Positions 10,990 to 22,900 of a DNA stretch of 53,436 bases are shown here, in pieces. Position numbers and translations under genes: made by a program. Source of the DNA: Tubiluchus corallicola. Its lineage: Eukaryota; Priapulida; Priapulimorpha; Priapulimorphida; Tubiluchidae. The stretch lies in the NCBI GenBank assembly GCA_030141605.1, contig JAQGDQ010000583.1:82501-135936 (forward strand), written 5' to 3'. The notes beneath the pieces were generated by a model that saw only the letters and a program-made list of their open reading frames with translations, did no database searches and had not been told where the DNA came from. Each line of letters begins with the position of its first letter. The stretch's first letter is position 1.

Positions 10990-13900
10990 GGTTGGAGCAG
11001 CAGGGCAGTACGGAGCCCCGACAACTCCCACTCATGCGGCTGTGTACGGAGACGAGACGCCTAGCTACCAGCCACATCAGCAGTCTAGCGCCCATCCACG
11101 TGCAGCGCAACATCAGCAACATGATGCGGAACCACAGTTCCAGCCTGCTTACCAATCTCCATCATACTACCAAGAGCAAAGACGTGTGAGGCAACAAGGT
11201 GGTCCGAGACCTGTTAGGCAGCTGTATGATGTCAACAGAGAAAAAGAACAAGAGAGAAACGCCATCATGGCTCAGGTAAAGATTTCCTGTATTCTAGTCA
11301 AAAAATTCCCAAAGGATTCTCCTTATCCTCCTTTTTTCTTTTTTTTCTTTTTTCTTTTTTCTTGTTTCTCCTCATCTCCTAAGTAATTGTTGCTCTTTCT
11401 CATACGTACTTTTCTCTTAAATTTTTCTATATTACACTTTTTTGATACTTATTTTATCTTTCCATAATCTCAGTTTTTTAACTTTACTCACTAACCTTGG
11501 TCAAATCCCCCTGTTAATAAGACCCCTTTTGACACTACTACATATGATAATCCTAATTACTGAATAATTGCATTGTTTTGTTTAGATTTTGGTATCCAAC
11601 TTTATTATTATTATTTTTTTGTTTTCAGTTCTTTTTGGATAATTTGTATCATTTATACTGTTTTTATTTGTATTTTTTCTTATTTGTTTTTGTTTTTGTT
11701 ATCTGCAGCATCACCGTTAATTTTTAATATGACTAATCTATTTATAAGAAAGGGCAGGAGGCTAGATGACCCTATGGTCCTTCCCTGCCCTTCTCCATGA
11801 TTATAATTATGTAATATTTAAAAAACTTTTTATGTCAAACTAATTAGAGAAAATAGATGTTGTATGTCTATGTCTATGTCTATGTCCATGTCTATGTCTG
11901 TCTATGTCTATGTCTATGTCTATGTCTATGTCTATGTCTATGTCTATGTCTATGTCTATGTCTATGTCTATGTCTATGTCTATGTCTATGTCTATGTCTA
12001 TGTCTATGTCTATGTCTATGTCTATGTCTATGTCTATGTCTATGTATATGTATATGTCTATGTATATGTCTGTGTCTATGTCTATGTCTATGTATTGCTA
12101 TGCTAGTCATTTGGAAGAAATAGTGCTGATGAGCTATACTGTTCGATGTCGATTAACCCTTTCAGTCCCAAATTATTTTTTTAATAAGAAAATTTTTTTT
12201 GGTTTGGTACTTTTGTTCAGTATGTCCATCTTGTTTACACATAATAATTATTTTTTCTACCTGTGCCCGCGTGCTAAATATAGCCTGTATCCCACGGGAT
12301 ACATTGGGATTCAATTGAAGCATAAAATGTGCTTCATTTTGTAACAGCTGATAATTTTTTAAAGTATTTAAGACATTTAGTATGCATGCTATGCTGATCT
12401 GTACAAAGTCGTCTCTAAATTACTGTACCTTGCGCAGTTTTTTTTATGCTATGTAGATTTTCTAGTTTGCCATTTTATCACCATTTTTAGTCTATTGTCA
12501 TTGGCTTAAATCGAAATAACGATTAACAGTTCAAATATCTGTCAGTTTTAAATTTTATTAATTTTAAAGGCAGAAAATATTCTCGTATCCCACGGGATAC
12601 AACGGGTATGAAACGGTTAACAGTTCCAAAATCCAGCGGTCACTGGCAAGGCCAACTTAATATGCTTTACAACATAAAGAAACCAAAAAATACGTTGAAA
12701 TAGTACATAGGATGGAACGGCTCAAACGTTGTAGGGACGATAATACAAAAAAACACCATACTAACAAAAGCACAATAATTACACATAAAAACAAAAACAG
12801 TAAGAACGCGTTTTATAGGCTGCGAGTTCGAATTAAAGTTATTTGCTATCCTGTTCCTCTTCCCTTTTCCTACTGATGTCGTACATAAAATTTATTATTA
12901 GGATTCTAATCTCTACATCATTTATGTCATTAATAAACATAAACATACAGGCATTTCTGCAAAATTTGGTTAATATAAATAGTTGTGGAGGAACGGGTAC
13001 CTACTCAGTATCAAGAGCAAGTCTCTAACAATCTTTAACAACAGACACTGAACAGGCAGATGCATCTTAGCCACCTTGAGCGTCTATACATTTTTTCTGT
13101 CCGAAATTTGTGGCTCAACTTAATATAGCAGATGAAGTCACCCAGGAGAAGATTTCCCGGAAGTCACTGACCCATTTACTGACCAGGCTCAGCATTGCTT
13201 AATTTCTGCTGCTAAGTAAGTACTTCTTCCGCGAGTCTACTTCGCTCAACTATTGCCTTACTATAATTAAACAAATAAGAATGTTAACTAGGAATCAAAG
13301 TAGACGTATAGAATGTTAATGATAGCAGGTATTATTTTCTTAAGAAACGTGTCTATTTTTGGTCAAGCATTGCACAAATTTCCGTAATCACAACCTTCTT
13401 CGCGAGTGCCCCCCCCCTTCGCTTTGCTAAGCGATTTCAGATCCGCCCGAAAAAATTCCTCTGCGCGCTCAACATGTTTAAGCTTTCGAATCTGAACGTA
13501 CGCTGATTAAGCTGTTTTTAGAGTCTCGATTTCAACCATAGCCAAATTTTCATTAATTTTAAATTTTACGTAAAGTTGATAATGATTTCCATGTGAGATA
13601 TTTTAATGTGAAACGTCGTAAAACTGTGTGAGTGAGTGAACGCTTGCGAGACAGTAATAGTAGTAGTAGTTTTTTTAAGTAATATTTACAATCTTTAGCT
13701 GGGATAGCAGAATTGAAACATTTCATAATCCAAAATATTCTACTTTTAAGAAAACAGCAACTTATACAATGTTAAAAAGTTGACAATAAGAATTTTTTAT
13801 TTACGTAGTATCAGTGAAAAAAAGATATGATAATGAGTACTAAGCTGACCTTACACAGTTTTATTATAGATTTGTAACACTTTGTTATGGTACTTGAAAG

Positions 13901-16900
13901 AAATTGCTGTGTTTTCTTATTCATAAGCTTTTACAATATGAAAACAGATCTCAAATACAAAATTGGAGTTCATAATTGACATTAAAGGTGTAAAGTCTAC
14001 ATTGCTGAATCTTCTTCTAGTTTCAGCTGTTAAATAACAGTCCATTAAAACGTGCTTTTCAGTTTGCATTTCTCCACAATTACAGAGTCTCTGCCTTCTA
14101 TCTACGCTACGCCATCTATCAGTTTCAACTTTTAAATAGTGCGCCTGGAGTCCCAAAGCTTTTGGCAATGGGGTAAATCTCAGGTGTTGAATAACTCTGG
14201 AATAAATGGTGCTATTAAGCACGAGTTGAACTCTTTATATGTCTCTTGTTTAGTTAAGTTACTGTTTCTTACAGTATCTGCCTACAGAGATTGTCGCTGG
14301 CCATATTACTCACTTACACTGATTCTAGGCAGTCCATTCAAACATTTATACAAATCACTGTTGCAAAGTCTTGCTATTTCGCATGCTTGTAACGGCTGAT
14401 GAATTTCTGGATTGGCTAGTATTTTTTAACATATTTTCATTTGTCTACATTTCACCCACGTGGTGAAAGACGGATATTCTATACAAGACCATTGCACGTT
14501 GAACGTCTAATTAACAAAAATGACTTAAGGATATCCATATGCGTTGTGCTGGACATAATACTTTGCAGATTGATGTTCCAGGTCTCTGAGCTGTAGAACT
14601 CACCAGCTATAAGAGCACTATCTAATAAATGTCACACTCATGTGAAGAGAATTCCACTGTTCAATATTTATGATCAACGGAAAGGGCATTTGATGATAGT
14701 AATAATAATAAATTCGTTTAGGACACAGTCCAAGGATAACACCTTATGTAACTCTCAATTATTATTTGCAAGGTATTATTATTATTACCTGCACGTTGCT
14801 TAGATAAACACGCGTGCTTGGTCGAAGACCAGCGTACGATTTTTCAAGTCTTTGCTATGACTCGGTAAAATGAAGAAGACACAGTGACTTCGAATAAGCA
14901 TCTTAGACTTAGTTTACATAAATGCATAGTTATAGTTACGTAAAATCATTATAAGTGACCACATGTTATAATGTGCACATGTTTTATTGTTATAGCTGGT
15001 AAGCATGACGTTGTCAATAAACTACCTTGTCTGTAGCACTGTATGCAGCCTGGCCCAGTTGCCACTTTACGGATTTTTTAACTCCAAAGTCACGCAACGA
15101 GAAATAGCTCCCATAACTGTTCTAGTGTATTTAGTTTATTCCCAGCTATGGTAAAATTTGTGTATAAGTTTACTTTTGTAGAATGTGAAGAAAGCTAAAT
15201 ACTAGCAAATGGTTACCAAGAAAAAATGAAAATTCGCACTAATTCTAGAACAGTTTTTTCAGTATCAGATTTAAGAAAAAAAGATTACGATGCAAATATT
15301 CACTATTGCGTTACTTTCATTTGTGTGGGAAAACATTTTTTGACAAAAAGTTCTAATTTGTAATAAATGGCCAAAATTAAAATTAATTCTCTTTTAATAG
15401 AAGGCTCACCTGACGTTAGTTTATTTCTTGTTTATTTTTGCAGCCTTTCAGAACACGGCAGCTTATAACGCCAACGGTAAAGACAACATGGGACTTACCC
15501 ACTGGATCATATTTAAGAAGCTGGGGACGATCAGGACACCAACCCGAAGTCGTAAATAGAGAAACTTATTATCAAGAAACCCCCCACCAGTCGGCAGCAC
15601 CGAGTAGGCATCACGGATCCCAAAATGCTTATACGTCGCATACTGGTCCACAGGTTTGTCCGTATAAAATTAATAATAACGGGCTATAAAAGATCTAGAA
15701 AAACATCACACGTTGATTCTTTTTATGTAAATAAGCTTAACATTGCCATTGTAAAATATTATGTTTATGAGATCTACGTACATCGACATGCAAACTAAAT
15801 ATCACTAATACAACAGAGCTTTTATTAAAAACTTTAATGTACAACTGTTTAAAAAACCTGTCCAAACACTTGGATAGCAATCAGCTGTCATCATCAGTGG
15901 TGCAGTATACAAGCAACAACCGTACAGGTAGATCCTACAGTATAGAAAATTATGCAATATTTATATATTTACGAAGTTTTTACAATGTCTTTACAATTTT
16001 TAAGCCAAAGTAATAAATAAACAGACGTGTAGAAAACTTTTACTATATCTAAAATTGTACTGTATCTATCTCCTTTCTACAGGGTCTGTTTATTCAATAC
16101 TTTTGCTTGTTTGTAAATGCATAATTAATGCATAATTTTCTAAACTGTAAGCACTGCCTATATAAACTGGTTTGTTGTTTGTGTAATGCACCACTGATGA
16201 TGACAGCTGATTGCTGTCGAAGTGTTTTACTTTTTAAACAGTTGTAAATTATTGTTTTTAATAAAAGTTGTGTTTTTTATGACAAATAAATGTAATTAAA
16301 TGCAAGTAAATGTAAGAATGGACAAGCATAAAATTTAATTTAATCTGACAACTGCTAGCGCTGGACGAGAATAATGTTAAAATTAAGCAAATGTATTAAT
16401 TTTAGAAACATTGCGATGTTTGCTACTGACCATTAATAACAAAAAGCTCTAATTTTAAAATGCTTCTTAAAGATTGATGCATAGATCCATAATTACAAGA
16501 TTTAAACTTACAATCACAAAGTTTGACTGAAGTCACTATAGAAATGTTAATGAACCTAAATGATGCACGAAAACTTCTAACTAATTCAAAGTTAAAAATG
16601 TTTTTCCTTGACAGTACGCAGGTGGACATGACGATGATAAGCAAATGGCGGACAGTTTAAAGAGGTCCCTGTCCACTGCTGCTAATCAGCAATCATCGTG
16701 GGCTACTAGACCCGCTTCATCGGGATATGGAGGTAGCGAAAGTTCTACTTGGTATACTAGTACGCAGCATCAACAACCTCAGGTAAACTTTCCGATAGTT
16801 GAAAATTTCTTGTAAAAGTTTTCTGGATATAGTTGAATTTGTAATCTGAGTCTCTTGAAATTTCACCATAGATTCGTAGTTCGGTCGGTATTTGAAAATT

Positions 16901-19900
16901 TTTGAAATCTCTTGTTTTCGGCCATCACGTTTTTAAGTGGAAAAAAGCACAAATACAACCTGCATGCTTTTGAAATTTTGAATAAGGTTAAGCTAAAAGC
17001 ATTTTAATATCCGTTGACTAAGATGACAGTTAACTTATCAAATTAAGTTTAATCGGTTGCATGGGTTCATCATTTCTCTCCTTCCACGTTTTCCACCAAT
17101 TTTTGCTGCAGCGGTAAGTAGTGCAAAGCATGTATTCTTCCGCGTTAGCTTTAGTTCACACAAAATAAAGTGTTTAATAATTTGATTGCTAAACTATTCC
17201 CAGAAACTTCGGAAAACGTGAGAAATGTGACTGGGAAGAAACTTGATGCACACTGCTATCAAATTTTAGACTTTGAAGGTTTTAAGAGAATAAAATCAAG
17301 AAATTTACAACTTTGCAGCTTAAATTTTTAGACTTTTCTTCCTAAAAAGGCTTCATAAAACGTCTAAAATGCATGAAATGCCTTATGCTGTTTTGTTCCC
17401 CGGGACTTCGTGACGAGGTGGCAACGCTGGTTGACGAAAGATTGTAGAAACTACGCAAGCTTTGGATTGTTACTATAATATTCTAAGATCCTAAATTCTA
17501 ATTAACTAAAATAAATGTAGCTCTAGTCAATGTTAGTAATCGAATAAGGACTTACAATTAAATAGTACAATCGAATACGATGGTTGTGAAAATAAAACAT
17601 GATGATATCGACAAATTTGATGATTATAGAGCTTGGTGGAGATAGTCGTGTTATGGTGCTAATTAATTATTTAGCTCCTGATTTAATTCGCGAGACATAG
17701 ATCACAGAGCTTGCAATTTGTAAGGTACAAACATCGGTCTTATATGAATGCCAACATTTCTAATTAGGGGATTATTAGTCTGACATAATTATCTTCCATA
17801 CATGCATGTATCACATAGAAACACCTCCATATATATATCACTGTTGCAAAGTCTTACTATATATATATATATATACGATTTAGTTTGAATGATTGTAAAT
17901 ACAATACATACATTGGGTTAGTAGTGCAAATAAATAAATAAATGTCGGCTAGTTGTTAAAAAACTCACACTTTTACAACAAATGATATCTGCCACTGACT
18001 AACATACATATGCGATATTAAGTTTGATTTTACATCACAGAATCACAACATAAACATTGTAGAATATCATTGAACTGGAGAGAAAATGGAAAAATCACTT
18101 CTGGTTAAATAATTTGAAACATCATGAAGAAATGAAACAGTGAGGCTTTGAGCACGTGTATGCTCTCTTGCTTTCTTAGATATGGATCTTTTAATTGTTA
18201 AATAATCACATTTGTCATAATTATCATTATATTTACTTTTAATGAATTGCAGATTGTAACCCAATGTTGACTGCACAGAATATTCTGCATTTCTCGCAAG
18301 AAACCATAATCGTATTCATGCTATTAATACATGACGTAAATAATTTTACAAATCAGATTTCAAAATGGGTACTCGGATGTATAATAAATATGTTTTTTCT
18401 TCAAAGAAAAGTATGCATATTGAATAATCTGCCTACAGTATAGAGAAATAACTGTGTTCTTATTCATAGGCTAGTCCTGCTGTATACCAAGATGACAGTA
18501 AGAGGATCGTACATGCGCAGTATAATTCTCCCATGAACTTGTACTCTGCTGACAACGTGGCTGAAACCATTCACAGCCAGACTGGCACGACACCTGGAGG
18601 GTAAGTCATTTCAATAAGTAGTTACCAGTAAAAAATTCATGGGGTTACTATTGGACGCATAGGCGTACTGGAGGAAGTCTTACAAGGGGGCAGAAGCGAT
18701 TTGCCCTGAAAATTTTCTAACTTACCATAACCTATATCATTTCCAAATAAGAGCAAACAGCCGGATACAAACTTATATAGGATATAGACTGGCAAAAGTG
18801 TCTAAAAATATTTATAGGCCTACTCAGGGCCAGATTTAGATGAAGAGAGGTACTAGACTAGTCAACTTGTGAGGCCCATTCGCAACCTCCAACGTGCACG
18901 GTCTAACCCTGACTCTCAAGGCAAGATAAAGATCGAAGTGTTTTTTAAATAAAATTTAATGATCGGTGTTTAATGAAGTAACGCAATTTACAATTCTTTC
19001 TAACCTGAATTGCTATTCCAAATGATGCAACATCTTTGTTTAATACTGTAATGAACGCAAGCACGTGTAAATTTGATGTTAAAATAAAGACTGTGAAAAA
19101 CTTTTTGCAAAACTGAGTTTTATGAATACTTTCATTTTATATTTTCAACTTGTAAGTTTACTTTTGCATTCTTTATATCCCATGAGCTTACAGATTTTAT
19201 TCTTCTGAACTTTAAGCATTTTTTTATTATTCATTATTACATTTGGAAATTTTACTATACAATTATTTGCCCTGAATATAAATAGTTTTTGCCCAGAAAA
19301 TGTAAAATTAATTTGCCCCGACCCCTCGCCTCGAACACATATGAGAAGGCGTGAGTTTCAGATTGGACTTATTTTCCCGGAATGGGTTTTGATGCTGGCA
19401 AAGTCCAGAAAAGATCATAAACCAACTGCGGTACCGTAAATTTCTACAAACTTTAATGTATTCTAACACTTCTAACCAACGCACATACATAACTGAACGT
19501 TTCGGTTTCAAAATGAGCGCCACAAAGGAATTGTATTCTGAATGTAAACACGCTTTATGAAAAAAATAACAGCTATTACAAAATTAAGTCTGAAATACCT
19601 AACTGTTCACATTCAGGGTTACGGCAGAGCCTCTTTTAACATGTTGGCTGGGTGCCAAATTTGGTGATGACAGTGAAGAAATCTTGGCACCCAGTAATGC
19701 ATAAATCTGACCAATGGGTACTGAGATACATTGTTTCAACGAAAAATAAGTTTTGCCCTTTCCATTGGTCTGTACAACTAGTGATCCTGGCCTGGCCCTG
19801 TAGAAAACAGAATGAGTTTACGTTAGCTCCAGTGTTGAAGAACTATAGGTTCCTAGTGATCCTGGGTCTGGTCTGGCCCTGTAGGAAACGCAATGAGTTT

Positions 19901-22900
19901 ACGTTAGCTCCAGTGTTGAAGAACTATAGGTTCCTAGTGATCCTGGGTCTGGTCTGGCCCTGTAGGAAACGCAATGAGTTTACGTTAGCTCCAGTGTTGA
20001 AGAACTATAGGTTCCTAGTGATCCTGGGTCTGGTCTGGCCCTGTAGGAAACGCAATGAGTTTACGTTAGCTCCAGTGTTGAAGAACTATAGGTTCCTAGT
20101 GATCCTGGGTCTGGTCTGGCCCTGTAGGAAACGCAATGAGTTTACGTTAGCTCCAGTGTTGAAGAACTATAGGTTCCTAGTGATCCTGGGTCTGGTCTGG
20201 CCCTGTAGGAAACGCAATGAGTTTACGTTAGCTCCAGTGTTGAAGAACTATGGGTTCCTAGTGATCCTGGGTCTGGTCTGGCCTTGTAGGAAACGCAATG
20301 AGTTTACGTTCGCTCCAGTGTTGAAGAACTATGGGTTTCTAGTGATCCTGGGCCTGGTCTGGCTCCGTAGGAAACGGAATGAGTTTACGTTCGCTCCAGT
20401 GTTGAAGAACTATAGGTTCCTAGTGATCCTGGGCCTGACCTGGCCCTGTAGGAAACGCAGAGTTTATGTTCGCTCCATTCCGGAAATGATTGCCGGAAAC
20501 ACAGTTGCAGTGGCGGCTCGTAGAAAAAATTAGTGGGGGTGCTGTAAAATTTAAAAAAAAATTAGCCATTGTTTTAATATTGTGTAAAACGAAACAAACA
20601 TTATGTAAATATAATGTTGAATTGTACTTTTAAACAAGCAAACTAATTTAAACATAGCTTTGATAAAACTCCTAAAGAAAAAAATATTGACAACACAAAT
20701 TTACGGACAACACGTACTGCAGTGAGCGACAGTACTCTTTCTACCGAAAGTACAGCGTCTTATCTCAGGCATGTGCGCCTGGCCGCATGCGCACAACAGC
20801 TAAACATTGCGTTGCTTGAGCTGTGAAGCAAATTGTACTTCCCTCACGTGCTCGTGTTCCGCACAAGTATAAAGGAAGAACTAAAGAAAAGGACATTATA
20901 TTGAATATTTTCGATAATATTGAAAATTGTTTGTATTACTTATAATTTTTCCGTGTCTTATGGTATCATATAGCAGGTTTAATGTGATTCGCTTTATTGA
21001 AACGTGGCGCTCAGAATAGGCCAGAAAATGTCGTTTATAAAGGTAAAATTGATGGGGAGAACCCCCCCCCAGGCCCAGATCCAGACTCCCTGATACCCAG
21101 TGATTGTCCCTTAAAAGAGGCTCTGGGTTACGGTTTCCATCCCTGCTTACTTTGAAACCTGGCTGGCTATCGCAGGAACGTGCTTTGCATCATGAATTAA
21201 GTCTTTAAAAATGCCTTATTAATTTTAACTTTATATTCAAAAATCCTTGTACAACAATCCACGTAGTTCGTGCAGCTTTTCTGTTAAAGAAACTGCACTA
21301 CTGCATGTTTATTCATATTTTCTTAACGTTTTCTAAAAGCACAAATATAATTTGCTTTTTTAAACATGAGACAACCATGCATTGTCGTAATTTTAGTAAA
21401 GTCAAATATTTCTTCAGTAGATTAATATTAGTGAATGAATTTCAAATACCTTTCAGTTAGACATATGCCGTTAGATAAAAAAGGAAAACAATGAAATGTT
21501 ATTGACTATTAAATACCAAATGAATATCATATGGAAGTACGTCTGTACGTAGAGACTGTTTATCTACAGTAAAGACTTAATTCATGGTAGTATTTCGCTG
21601 CGATAAGTGATATTGTGCAGTGGCGGCGGAAGTGCATGTCTGTTCAAAAAGTGGTACACATTATACAACTGCATTTCTGGAGAGAATTAGTTAAATATTT
21701 TTTTCAAAATATGCTGCGCCTAAATATCATATTATTTTCTGTCACATGATGGAAAATGATATTTTACTGGCAATGTTATTTCAATATTCTGTTGTAAGTA
21801 TGCCATTGCATGTATGTACGAAGTTCGGCTTAGTGGTAATGACGGCTAGAAAACATTGAGTGGTTTGGAATTCTTTGCTTCCATATTTGTAGTTGTATTG
21901 TGACCCATGATGAACAGAACAACTAAAACGGCGCATGATAATTGTAACTAAAATCGGCTTTTTTCATTTTCCGATGCGCATCTTCCCGTTAAGTCGTGCG
22001 CTTAATAAAATACTGCGAAGAACAGAAAAACAAACAAGCCAACATTTATTTTATAGGTACTCCAACCAGAATCAGTCTTATTCTTCATCATCTTATTCAC
22101 GATCCTACAAATCTTCAAGGTGAATTTGAGACCATTCTTGTTGTTGTTGTTGTCTGTGTGCGCATGCAGCATGAATTGAATAGCATGTGTCCGGGCGTAA
22201 TCAACGTTATTCCTGGCTAATTAGCTTACCACTATAGTAAAGCCTAACGGCAATTTGATCGCAAACATTTTGCACTGCAGCCCTGTAACCAGCACATAAC
22301 AGCAACGCCTACAACTAATGCTGGATGGTGGTGGGACTGGGACGTAGTTTGTAAACAACTTTCCTCTAAGATGAAACACTGAGCCGGTAGAGAGGTGTCC
22401 AGACGTGCATACACCCACCCTCCGGGTGGCCATAAGTTGCGAATAGAAATGCCGATTAGCTGCAGTTTCTCGTGGTCACCCATCCATTAACTAATCAGGG
22501 TAATTGCTGCTTAGCTTTTGGTAGCCAAACGCTCAACGTGGCCATCCATTCATTTTGCTAGCCTGGTTGTATTTTGTGACTAGCCCATTTATAATTACAT
22601 TGTAGCACATGTCAGCATTACATATTTTTGCAGTTTACATATTCGGCCGCTAGATGGGCGTCTCTGCCATTGTGCATGATCACGAGTGAAATGGACGTTG
22701 TTATAGATGTTTGAATTAAAAAGCTGATTACTAGGTGGTTTTGGTTGGCTTCTAAAAATTTGGTTAAAATTCTTTAGATGAACTCCTGCACGATTGACAT
22801 TTTTTATTTACAATGTATCCAAGTAGTCTGCCTATTGTAAAATACTAAAACTAATGGATTACAATATGAAACTCGGTAAACTTGATGAACATAATTCTTT

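Larger units (their letters stand above)
19617..21133. mobile_element. hAT-like DNA transposon with perfect 8-bp target duplication
   Basis: GGTTACGG occurs at 19617-19624 and again at 21126-21133. Between them lie 15-bp perfect inverted termini: CAGAGCCTCTTTTAA at 19625-19639 and its reverse complement at 21111-21125. The element is therefore 1,501 bp. CAG-type ends with an 8-bp duplication are the known signature of the hAT superfamily. No transposase is recognisable. The interior carries an 81-bp minisatellite (19780-20475) and an arm of another hAT-like family (20508 to about 20920). It sits in the Zasp-like intron between exons ending 18600 and starting 22057. Confidence 0.88.

Noticed and set aside
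11857-12344. Frames of up to 146 codons (CLCLC, MSMSM, RHRHR)
   Set aside because: Artefacts of the TATGTC hexamer array, open on both strands.
13130-13220. Short similarity between 13165-13200 and 48550-48590 (TACTGAC..CAGGCTC..ATTGCTTAA)
   Set aside because: About 35 bases with mismatches and gaps; too short to define a repeat family from this window.
18067-18276. 69-codon minus-strand frame as a LINE piece
   Set aside because: Composition is suggestive but no diagnostic LINE motif is present.
19652-20533. 293-codon plus-strand frame as an ordinary gene
   Set aside because: The frame is a by-product of an 81-bp minisatellite inside a transposon; no splice, start or homology evidence. Kept as a finding, not a gene.
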